Positions 10,942 through 20,535 of a DNA stretch of 64,000 nt are shown here, in pieces. Every line of letters begins with the position of its first letter. Position 1 is the first letter of the stretch. Position numbers and translations under genes: made by a program. Origin of the DNA: Euptelea pleiosperma (taxonomy: Eukaryota > Streptophyta > Magnoliopsida > Ranunculales > Eupteleaceae); contig CM068542.1 in assembly GCA_035048495.1 (NCBI GenBank), forward strand, positions 39,523,109-39,587,108, read 5' to 3'. The notes below the pieces were generated by a model, which saw only the letters and a list, made by a program, of their open reading frames with translations, was not told where the DNA came from and ran no database searches.

Positions 10942-11228
10942 AATTAGGTTTAAAAGGGGCCGTTATAACGCATTGGGGGCGGGCGTTACTGTTTTTTCGG
11001 TTATAACAGCTGCCGTTATAATGGGTTGTAACGAAGAGGGGCAAAAATGGAAAATAACGGAAATAATGGCCTTTTTTAACTTTTTTTTTTTGGAAAATAA
11101 CTGTCTTTATGACAGAACGGCTGTTATTTTGAGCATTACAACAATATTACATAATGTAAAGGGGGAGGAGATCCTAATCCGTTATAACGGTCGTTATTTT
11201 CAGTATATAGAGCAATTTTTAAAACTAT
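10942..11228. mobile_element. Mutator-like MITE, GTTATAACGG-core subfamily (copy A)
   Basis: Starts AATTAGGTTTAAAAGGGGCC and ends TTTTTAAAACTATG. The interior has GTTATAACG palindromes instead of GTTTAAACG. The 9-mer GTCTGAACC flanks it on both sides (10933-10941, 11229-11237). Confidence 0.7.
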
Positions 11229-11237
11229 GGTCTGAAC

Positions 11238-11303
11238 CAAGGTTTAAAGGAGGCCGTTTAAACGGTAATATTTTCAGTATATAGAGCAATTTTTAAAACT
11301 ATG
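11238..11303. mobile_element. Chimeric 66-bp MITE remnant (copy B)
   Basis: The left part (AAGGTTTAAAGGAGGCCG) equals the start of copy C. The right part (TAATATTTTCAGTATATAGA ... AACTATG) equals the end of copy A. It is again bordered by GTCTGAACC (11229-11237 and 11304-11312). Confidence 0.7.
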
Positions 11304-11312
11304 GTCTGAACC

Positions 11313-11624
11313 AAGGTTTAAAGGAGGCCGTTTTAACAGTTAAACGGACTGGGGGCATTACCGTTTAAACGGCAGTTAAAACGGATTGAAATGGCCAGGG
11401 GCAAAAATGGAAATTAACGGAATTAAACGGATTTAACTGCCATTTTTTCACAAATTTTTTCAGAATTAATCGGTTGTTTAAACGATTTTAACAGCCGTTT
11501 AAACGATTTTCCGTTAAAATAAAAAAATGGCCGTTTTTTTTAAAACCGATAAAATGTGTTTAAACGGTTTTAACGGAAACAGGCTTGGGGCGTTACCGTT
11601 TAAACGGCCGTTTTTAAAACCATG
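11313..11624. mobile_element. Mutator-like MITE, GTTTAAACGG-core subfamily (copy C)
   Basis: Starts AAGGTTTAAAGGAGGCCG and ends TTTTTAAAACCATG, with GTTTAAACGG palindromes inside. Flanked by perfect GTCTGAACC 9-mers (11304-11312 and 11625-11633). Confidence 0.75.
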
Positions 11625-11633
11625 GTCTGAACC

Positions 11634-11990
11634 AAGGAAATTAGCGTCATACTTCCATATTATTTCCCCAGGGGTAGAATTACAACTGCTCCTCAGTAGA
11701 TTAGGTCTCCTATGAAAATTATGTGGAACATTTTGGATGTGGGTGTGTAGACCTAATCATCTGTATTAAAATATCCCTTTGTCAAATTTATGTGGGCCCC
11801 ACTGCAATGTAAAGGGCGGTGCCTGACTAGGTCCACACTTGTAGAAAATTGGTCAACGTAAAAGACAAAAATTTCTCTATATTTGGATCTATCTTGTGTG
11901 TTATGCTACCTAATTGCACCTGTACCCACTATAGAAAAGGGTCGGGATCCGGGTGTACTCATAACTTCACTCTTCATCTCGGGCGTGGAT
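11634..11990. other. Non-genic
   Basis: No coding or repeat signature recognised. Confidence 0.4.
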
Positions 11991-12330
11991 TCCAAGAATA
12001 TTCCTACCGGAGTGTGCTTTGGCAAAAAGTGAATGCCAGCTCAGCACTATCAACCACTCTTGGATTTTTGGAATCCACACCCATTAGGAGAAAATTTTAG
12101 AAGCAGAGGTCAACCCCATCGCGACACAATCCCCTCTTCAAAAGCATTTATGGGGTTGTGGTGTGATGTGATTGGCCGCTGCTTCAGGTTCAACAATACA
12201 CTGCTTCAAAAAAAAATTCACCCATGAGCATGAGTGAGCAAAAAGTGAATGTCATGTCAGTGTTATCAATCACTGTTGAATTTTCGAAATCGACACCCAC
12301 AAGCATGAGTGAAATTATGAGTGCAAAAAA
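11990..12330. repeat. Small foldback repeats (GCCAGCTCAGCAC family)
   Basis: Two partial copies of a short repeat: AATGCCAGCTCAGCACTATC near 12031 and AATGTCATGTCAGTGTTATC near 12248. Each is followed by AACCACTCTTGGATTTT-like sequence. Relatives at 45.7, 56.8 and 58.3 kb form tight hairpins. Confidence 0.5.
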
Positions 12331-13540
12331 AGTGAGCCCAGGGTGCTTGGTCCTAAAGAAAAGTGGTCACTGGCTCAAGTCTTGGAAGATAAGCAATTGT
12401 AGGGTCTTTGAGGGTAGAAGGTCTTCCCTCAAAACTTTGTTGTGTGGAAACTAAAGGTCTTGTTTACATTTAGGTCAAATTGTATGTATAAGGGATGGGT
12501 GTTAGATTGGATGAGGTGGTTCCATTCGTTGTCGATGATTAGGAGGGATTAAGGTGTTTATGAGGGTGTTTGGGTGGGAGGGATGCTTTCTTGTAGAGAG
12601 AGAGAGAGGGAGAGAGAGAGTTTTTAATGATTTGTACTAAACTAAGCCAAGCCAAGGCACAAAGAGTCCTATGAAACAAAAAGAGGCACAAAAAAGAAAC
12701 AAGTGTGTCTTTTTAGTCTAAAAGAGATCACGCAAAATAGTTGTTCATTTTCTTTCTTCTCTTCACTTTTTGTAGTAGTTAAAAGTATGCGACACATCTG
12801 ACAATCGGGGTATATGGATCATTATAATTTCTACTTGGGTACGTATCTACAAACTTTATCAAACTCATAGTGCTCCATATTCTATGTTAATTGATAGAGT
12901 AGTAAGGAATTAGTGTTCTAGATTATGAAAGTGTACGTTTTACACCCATTGGCTAGGACAATTATTAAACTGGTATTACCTAAAATCCACGAATATGATA
13001 ACAAGAGATCTTAATCGTCATTCATTCCACTTTTTGAATGGTCAAGAAAAGTCTAGTGATCGAACAGATATACGTACCCACGAAATGATCTCCTTGGAAG
13101 ACCTACGGAATACTGTATATGCTTCAATGGTTCTTAGACAATAAGTCATTCAAATCAATGGTCAGTGTTGCATTAATCAGACATGAGAGGAAACTGAATG
13201 AACTTTTGGAGATTCCCGATACAAAGGATGGTCTACAACTTGGACGGTTCGGATTGATTACCATCTGTGCGACGTTCCTATTGCTTACCCATCTTAAAAT
13301 ACCGTACTTTTGTTTTCTCATCTTTTAGTAGAAAGGTGCTTTAGTGGCCACCATGTGAATCCCATTACCTTAAAAAAACAATAGATATCAACCTTTTGAT
13401 GAGGTTAGTGCTCCACAAATCGTCCTCCATTGTTAGGTCAAGAAACTGTATATAAGAAGCATCATTGCGACAAGCCAAGCTTCTCCTGGAGTGCAGGTTG
13501 GCACTTCATCAGTTGCTCACTTCTCTACGTCTGTCAAGAT
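12330..13540. other. Non-genic
   Basis: A GA microsatellite near 12594-12622 and AT-rich sequence. The open frames near 13119-13328 exist on both strands and show no domain, so none is called. Confidence 0.45.
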
Positions 13541-13544
13541 CTCT

Positions 13545-13740
13545 TTGGGGTCGAGCCCTTGGCTCAATTGGTTGCAACCATGCGGTCGTGACTTTGACCC
13601 GGCTGGCACTGTCCAATTCTCTTAAGATAGTGTCGTTAGGGCACGGGAACCTGTGTTTGTATGTCTATTCCATGTATTGGTGTATTGTTTCTATATATTC
13701 ACTCCTCCTGTGCGAGTTATCGATGTAAAGATTGATTGGT
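13545..13740 (+). mobile_element. Possible tRNA-derived SINE remnant
   Basis: TGGCTCAATTGG near 13561 resembles a pol III A box. GGTCGTGACTTTGACC about 30 bp further resembles a weak B box. A unique-looking body follows. No clear tail or target duplication. Tentative. Confidence 0.25.
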
Positions 13741-14375
13741 TTTGAAGGTCGCGACTCCGAGTCGACTCGCTTTGCCATAGAAACTTGACTTGCTTTAGCC
13801 ATCAATCTTGTTTAAGATTTTAATCAATGTAAACAAATAATTATTGCTTTGAATGCTATGCGATATATTTGTTGGATGTTGGATTCCTATTTTGAAAAAG
13901 AGAGCGTCGTGCTATTCCATGGATAATCGGACGAAAATAAGTGCGGTTGAGGTCATTGGCCGTTGGATTCAAGAGATCCAGGCAATTGTTGTCATGTGGA
14001 CTGTTGATTTGTTGAATCCAATGGTCAATGGCCGCAAACCGCACAAATTTTTGTTCGTTCGGTTATCTGTGGGACAATAGAATTTTCCAAAGAGAAAATA
14101 AAAATTGCAATATATAGTGTAGCAATGACTTCGTTATGGTGATCACCTCTAGAGCCATGAGCCAATCCCTTGAGCCATCATCTTTGCATTTTGCCATTTT
14201 TTTTTCCTAAAGCACCCCAGCAATATTTAATATAGGTTAAGTATACATAAGGGCATTTTGGTCACTTTTTTCTTTTTAATTCCACATGCGCATTATTGCG
14301 TGCTTCTCCACTAGTTATTTTGATTAAGATTGATTGGAGTGGAAAGATAGTGAACAATTAAGAACTTGCTAGGAT
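13741..14375. other. Non-genic
   Basis: Contains an imperfect inverted pair around 13945-14040 (GGTCATTGGCCGTTGGATTC against GAATCCAATGGTCAATGGCC), related to sequence at 50.9 and 56.2 kb. Otherwise no signal. Confidence 0.45.
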
Positions 14376-14383
14376 GGGCCCAA

Positions 14384-14515
14384 TGGCGGAGCCGGGGCAA
14401 CTGCCCCCCTCGACTTTGAAAATTAAGAAAAAATAAAATTTTTACCTTCCAAAAATACCCTGGTTAGAGGGAAATTCCCCCACCCCAGAACAAAATCCTG
14501 GGTCCGCCACCGGTT
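14384..14515. mobile_element. Short MITE (TGGCGGAGCC ends)
   Basis: TGGCGGAGCCGGGG at the left pairs with CCTGGGTCCGCCA at the right. The 8-mer GGGCCCAA occurs at both borders (14376-14383 and 14516-14523), consistent with an 8-bp target duplication. The palindromic nature of this 8-mer makes the exact ends ambiguous. Confidence 0.5.
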
Positions 14516-14619
14516 GGGCCCAACTTCAGCCCTAAGCAACCTTGTAGAGGTGGGCAAATTAAAGGTCCAAATCTTTTGGAGAAAAATAATTGATGCAACA
14601 CTACCTTGAAAGTAGATAT

Positions 14620-15445
14620 AAAGGTAGGCAACTCTTGATAAATAAAATTCCAAAAATAAGATTAAAGTTGCCGACTCCAATAATTAGGATAAGGTGTAGA
14701 TGATGATGATAATGATACTGATGACTTTTGAAGTAATACTAATGTACTGGGGAATCTATATACTCCTTTATATGGGAGGGGGATATCCACCGCACTTTTG
14801 GATTATTCCCTACAAACACCCCCTTATTTATGTGTTGACGATTCCAAAAGTACAGTAATGCGCATAACGCCATCGTGAAAAAAGGTTTAAACCAAGGTTT
14901 AAAAGGGGGCGTTATGACGGACGGATTGGAAACGTTACTGTTTTTTCGTCATAACAGATTGTAACGTACAGGGGCAAAAATGAGAAAATAACAAAAATAA
15001 ATGGCACTAAAATTTGAATTCAAACCTTTGGATTTTTTACATGTTATAATCCAAATTGTATAAGGGCTTAGGTTTTCGCTCCACTATCACCTAGGTGCTT
15101 TTGGAGTATTGGTTAGGTTCTTAACATTTGGTATTAGAGCTAACCCCACGCCATAGGTTCAAGTCATAGTAGGGGCAATTTGGGGGTTCACTTAATTAAA
15201 AAAGAAGAAGATAAAATAGGGATATTAGAAAAAATGCCAGGGGCCCACTCACAAAAAATGAAAAAAGAGGGGCAAGGGAATGGAAGTCGCCTCAAAGTGC
15301 GCTGCCGTGGACGTCGGCCTTGGAATTGGGTGGCATGTTATGATCTAAACTGTACAAGGGTTTAGCTTTTCGCTCCACTATCACTTTAGGTGCTTTGGGA
15401 ATATTCGTTAGGTTTCTAACATTACCCCAAATAATGTGTAAAACC
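14620..15445. repeat. Tandem duplication, first unit
   Basis: From AAGGTAGGCAACTC through GTTGCCGACTCCAATAATTA, a GTTTAAACCAAGG MITE start at about 14885, an embedded TRIM and ATTACCCCAAATAATGTG. The same order recurs at 15455-15930 with an internal deletion. Confidence 0.7.
15042..15421 (+). mobile_element. TRIM-type small LTR retroelement, complete
   Basis: Two direct repeats of 85-86 bp (15042-15126 and 15336-15421) both begin TGTTAT and end TAACA and are roughly 84% alike. Immediately inside the left one is TGGTATTAGAGC (15129-15140), one mismatch from the initiator-Met tRNA primer-binding site TGGTATCAGAGC. TTACA and TTACC flank the element (4/5 match). The 209-bp interior has no coding capacity, as expected for TRIMs mobilised by other elements. 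Confidence 0.75.
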
Positions 15446-15454
15446 CGTTAAGAA

Positions 15455-15930
15455 AAAAGGTAGGCGACTATAGATAAAATTGTGAAAATAAGATTCAAGT
15501 TGCCGACTCCAGTAATTAGGATACGGTGTAGATGATGATGACTTTGAAGTAATACTAATGTATTGGGGAATCTACACCTTTATATGGGAGAGGGATCCAC
15601 CGCACTTTTGGATTATTCCCTAAAAAAACCCTTATTTATAGGTGTTGACGATTTCAAAGTACGTACACTAGCGCAAAACACCATCATGAAGAAAGGTTTA
15701 AACCAAGCTTTAAAAGGGGGCGTTATAACGGACAGATTGGAGGCGTTAAAAAAGGGGCACTGGAATGAAAGCCGACTCAGAGTGGGCTACCTTGGACATC
15801 GGCCTTTGAAATGGGATGGAATGTTATGACCTAAACTGTATAAGGGTTTAACTTTCCACTCCACTATTACCTAGGTGCTTTTGGAATATTGTTTAGGTTT
15901 CTAACATTACCCCAAATAATGTGCAAATTC
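15455..15930. repeat. Tandem duplication, second unit with TRIM 3' remnant
   Basis: Parallels 14620-15445 but lacks the left LTR and most of the TRIM interior. The remaining LTR is 15822-15906, followed by the same TTACCCCAAATAATGTG flank. Confidence 0.7.
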
Positions 15931-16109
15931 CATTGTTAAAAAATTCTCAACATAGGGTTGGGCCAAACATCCATACTGTTAGAGATCTCAAAGAGTTTGC
16001 TACGTCGCTCATACCGTTTGTTTGTAAAGTTTTACTCGTGGGCTAAATGTCCATGTGGTCACTGGCAACACGAGAAAAAAAAATTTGATCATGACATTTT
16101 TTTGGTCCG

Positions 16110-16430
16110 GGGCGCACCTAAAATGTTACGTGGCACACTCTTAGAGATCAATGACCATACGATTATTTGAAACATCCTTCGATGGACCTATAGACCAAAA
16201 ATGAGCCTGATTGGTGTTCTCTAACCGTTGGATATGGAGTTTTTAATGGGTTGATATTCAACCGTGGGATTCAATAATTATTTTGGGGTACAAAGATCCA
16301 ACGCCTTGAAAACACTAATTAGGCTACTTTTTGGTCTGCAGGTCCACCTATGGATGTTTCAAGCATCCGTACATTAATTGATCTCTAAAAGTGTGCCATG
16401 TGGTGTTTTTAGGTGTGGTCTAGATGCCAA
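16110..16430. mobile_element. Foldback MITE
   Basis: GCACCTAAAA ... ACGTGGCACACTCTTAGAGA on the left pairs with TCTCTAAAAGTGTGCCATGT ... TTTTTAGGTGTG on the right. The centre has the family's CATGGGTTGA-like words (ATGGGTTGATATTCAACCGT). Confidence 0.65.
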
Positions 16431-16596
16431 ACAAAAATGCCAGGATCAATATTTTTCTCAAAAATTAACATGCACTACATATATAGGACTAGGTGAGGCC
16501 ACTGAATAATTGGATCGACATGTGGCTCGTTAAAAAATAAAAACAAAAGTCACCACCAAATGGTGGGTAATACTATATACTAGTACAATCCTATCC

Positions 16597-16795
16597 CATC
16601 CATAGTTTGAAGTCTCGTCCGTGTTCTGGATCGGACACCAATCCAATTAAAAAATGGATTGTCTCACCCAAGATCACTGTTTCTTAAAGAAGTGTTACTT
16701 CGTCTTGAGCGAGATGCACCGAGACGATGTCGGATTGGACCAATCAAGATCGTGATTGACGTCCTCTGATCCCGAGATTTTGAACCATGATCCTA
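16597..16795. mobile_element. Mutator-like MITE, GGATCGG subfamily
   Basis: Starts ATAGTTTGAAGTCTCG and ends GAGATTTTGAACCATG. Contains TTCTGGATCGGAC and GAGATGCACCGAGACG. Flanks ATCCCATCC and ATCCTATTC match 7/9. Confidence 0.6.
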
Positions 16796-16828
16796 TTCCC
16801 CAAATGTGGACACAATGCGCACCACTGA

Positions 16829-18773
16829 TGTAATACCCTGAACTATTGTTCATAGATTTTGAGTAAATTAATTCTAAAAAAATTAAAATTGCCTCCTTAA
16901 TTTTTTTTTTATAATTTCTTTTGAATGATAGTTAATTATATTTCTATTGTGGTCGATAAATGACATAGTTGTAATAACTAATTAGTGAGTTATACTTGTT
17001 GGATGTGCCCGTAGAGTCAATATAGAGATATTTTGAACTTAATAATAATCTAAAATGAAGCCTACTTAATACCCATAGGTCTTAGGCCAATTTTAGCTCA
17101 TATCCATATTAAAATAGGCTTTTTAGTGAGTTATAAAATTCACGTCATTTAAAGTTACGAAAATCACCTAAAATTAAAAATCATACTTTCTAAATCTATT
17201 TAATAAAGCATTGGGAGTTTGGAAAATCTTACAAACCCTAAACCATCACTCCAATTAATATTTCTATCATCTTTCTTTCCATCTTCCTTCATTGAAGCAT
17301 CTCTATTAGAGAATAACTAGAAGAACCTTCGAAACCCTAGAAACACATAACGTTTCGCCATTTGACATCATCCCTTGAAACAAAAATATTCTTATTATCG
17401 AGACGTTAAACATACTCGAATCCCAATTTCATCTAACGACAATTGGTAAGGATATTCGCGGCTACTTTTTCACTATTGATTCAAGTACGGATGAAGATCA
17501 ACGGACAAAGTAGGTACACCTACATATTTTAATAGATAATCTTCCTTATTTTACTTTGGTAATCATGTTATATGTATGTGCTTAATTGATAATGTTATGG
17601 ATATTATTGTGATTTGGATCGGCCGGTGTGTCAGAAAAAAATAATTATAGATAATGATTCGGTATAATATTGAAGTGTTAGTTCAGGTGTGATCCTAATG
17701 GATATTCGTGAAAATAAAAATTAAGAAGGGCCTGGAGCCCTAGGGTGAAAGACCCCAGACTCCTGCAGAAGAGCCTTTTGGTTATTCCCGACGTAGGAAG
17801 GAGAAGGAGACCCGAGAGTGGGTTGTAATTATAATCGTATGAAAATAATGATATTGGGCTAATTATGAAAAATATTTATTATTCTTGGTTGACGTTATTA
17901 GTTTATATTATCTGTTATGCATTGAATATGCCATAATTTTTGAATTAGAATATGCGATATTATCTGTCATATATATGCGGTGTACAGTGGGATTATCTAC
18001 TGGGCTTTGGCTTATGATATTTACCAAATATTTCAGACTTAATTGAGGACGGTGTGAATTTCGGAGTTAATGTACTTGATAAGGGCGATAATAGCATGGG
18101 AAGATCGAATGACAATATGAGAATATTGATGAGATCAATGCAGGACTCTAGATAATTTTTATTTGTATTATTTTTATAGGCTTATTTATTAAAGACTCGC
18201 ATTGTCTATTATTTAAAAGTTTTGTTTAATTTTAAAACCATGTGAATGATTAATATTTGACTGTCTAAACACTTTAATTTTTCCTTTAGATATATGGTTA
18301 TGAATTCTTAACCAGTGTATTAGTTTTATTGATGTACGGTGCTTATAATTATTTTTACTTATTATCCATGTACTATTATTGTTAGGTAGATTTTTGAGTT
18401 GAATTACTAAAATAAAATAGTAAATGATATTTTTAAGCAAAATGCATTCACAAAAGATGCTTAAAATGAGTTTTTAATCTGTAAATAATTAATAAAATAA
18501 TTTTTTTTATTAAAATTATATTTTTAAAATTTTTTTACGCATACTCATTTAAATTCTGAAAAGTTAATTCAAAAAATCTATCAAACAGAAATTTTAGCTA
18601 AAATGTCTTTACAAAAGATTTTTTTTATTTTAATATATTATGAATTATGATCATTTAAAAAAAATTATTTTAGAGTATTTATTTTTATTTTTATCACACC
18701 CTGGATCTTGGGTAAATGAATCATTTTTCAGGTGTTCGGGTTGGATCTAGGTGTCCGGATCCGAGGCGTGACA
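16829..18773. mobile_element. Solo LTR, probably Ty3/gypsy, with perfect 5-bp duplication
   Basis: Begins TGTAATACCC and ends GAGGCGTGACA, i.e. TG...CA ends. It is flanked by identical ACTGA (16824-16828 and 18774-18778). At 1945 bp with no internal coding or primer-binding site, it is best read as a single LTR left after recombination of a full element. The TGTAAYACCC start and CCGGATCCGAGGCGTGACA end are typical of long Tekay/Del-type chromovirus LTRs, but the lineage is inferred. The + orientation of the parent element cannot be set from the LTR alone. Confidence 0.75.
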
Positions 18774-18979
18774 ACTGACCAGCTATAACTACCCTGGGTT
18801 TCTCACATTGTTCCTCTTTTCAAATGTGTTAGTGTAACTGTACTCAAGTCCACTGTCGTGTAACTGTCTATCTATTCTACTATATAACAGACGAAGATCT
18901 TTCTTGTGTGCCTCACGCTAAACCCCAAATAGACCGTAATGAGAGACAAGTTGTCTTTGTTTACTGAGAAGTGAGAACC

Positions 18980-19368
18980 AAGGTTTAAAGGAGGCCGTTT
19001 TAATGGTTAAACGGGCTGGGGGCATTACTGTTTAAACCGTTTAAACAGCTATTAAAACGGATTGAAACGCCCAGGGGCAAAAATGAAAAAAATGGAATTT
19101 AACGGAATTAAACAGATTTTAACGGAAAAAATGGCGCTGAAATTCAAATTTGAAAATTAAAAGAAAATGGAAATAAACGGATTTAACGACTATTTTTTTC
19201 ACAAAATTTTTCAGAATTAAACGGCCGTTTAAACGATTTTAACGGCCATTAAAACAAAAAAAAGGCCATTTTTTTCAAAACCGATAAAATGTGTTTAAAC
19301 GGTTTTAATGGAAACGGGCTTGGGGCGTTACTGTTTAAACGGCCGTTTAAGCCGTTTTTAAAACCATG
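18980..19368. mobile_element. Mutator-like MITE, GTTTAAACGG-core subfamily
   Basis: Starts AAGGTTTAAAGGAGGCCG and ends TTTTTAAAACCATG. It has a perfect 9-bp target duplication GTGAGAACC (18971-18979 and 19369-19377). It is the cleanest copy for defining the ends of this family. Confidence 0.8.
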
Positions 19369-19749
19369 GTGAGAACCACAGTTCGGGTATGCTTAAAAAT
19401 GCACTCAAAATTGGAGTTGGGCAAGTGAAACTTGTGCTTGGAACAATTTAGATGCTAGGTCCCCTTACACATGCCACATGTCAGTGTATCAAGATCCAGT
19501 GGGAGATGTGGGGCCCACATGCCAATTGGGATCCATGTCTTATGTCAACATATTAGGTGGGTCCCTCCACGCTGCTGTGTCAGTCGACTAAGTCTATTAA
19601 AGTACCATGTGATATCTGATGAGCATAATGGTACATATATCCCAAATCATAGGGTTGGAAAAAGTTTTCTGAAAAAGGCGCTATTATAACTTCCCAATGC
19701 AACAACGAGAGTAGAAGTCGCTTGGAACTTCAAAATTCGAAGTCTCGCA

Positions 19750-20010
19750 TCCCATAATGCCACCTGGATCATTATTTCGGGTCCACTTACCTTATGGATG
19801 TTTGGTCCACTTCTTGGTGTACATACACACGAAAATCAGCTTGATTGGTAACTTCTATCAGTTAGATCTTACAATCCGAAAAGAAATACTAAATCCAATG
19901 GTTATAAATCACCTTACCAAAATGCTCAGATCCCACGGGTATAAATCATTGTACTTAAAACTGTTTTCTTACACCTAGACGAAGAAAGAGGTGGACCAAA
20001 CATCCACAAG
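19750..20010. repeat. Foldback MITE, diverged
   Basis: ATGGATGTTTGGTCCACTTC ... CACACGAAAATCAGCTTGAT on the left. On the right is GAAGAAAGAGGTGGACCAAA followed by CATCCACAAGGTCAG. The interior is AT-rich. Confidence 0.5.
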
Positions 20011-20079
20011 GTCAGTACCGGAAAGGAGAGTATGTACTAGTTTGTGGATCATTTTTCCCTCTGGAGCTGTCGAGTGCTG

Positions 20080-20350
20080 AAAAAGTACCACCTGGCACAC
20101 TCTTCGGGCCCACTTACTCATAATGATTGGTCACTACTTGATGGACCTACTCGTAAAAACCAGCCTGATTGATGATCTCAAATCCAACGGCCATAAATCA
20201 TCCCATGAAAAAGCGCTCAAATTCAAAGCTAGTGATCATCAATTAAGCTGATTTTGATTTTTGGTGTGTATGTCCATGAAGTGGTGGTCAATCTTTCATG
20301 GTTCAGTGGGCCCAAAAGAGTGTGCCATATGGCAGTTCTCATGCGCTCTA
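20080..20350. mobile_element. Foldback MITE upstream of TraB gene
   Basis: ACCTGGCACACTCTTCGGGC and GATTGGTCACTACTTGATGG on the left pair with AAGTGGTGGTCAATC and GCCCAAAAGAGTGTGCCATA on the right. The right arm ends about 190 bp before the TraB start codon. Confidence 0.6.
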
Positions 20351-20535
20351 CAGGGAAAATGTTCCTAAGACCCCGAAAGCGTACTCTACGTGGCATTTTG
20401 GAATGGGTCCTCGGGCTCCAACAAGGACTTCGCGCGCAGGTTTCGTTTTGCCAGTGAACACGGCCTACAGAGAGCTCAGATTTGGTGAGACGACACACTC
20501 AAATTTCAGTCTCAGACGGTCGAAAGCAAAAGAAA

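Noticed and set aside
13465..13728. 87-aa plus-strand frame
   Set aside because: No domain; the same stretch has weak pol III-like boxes and is better treated as a possible SINE remnant.
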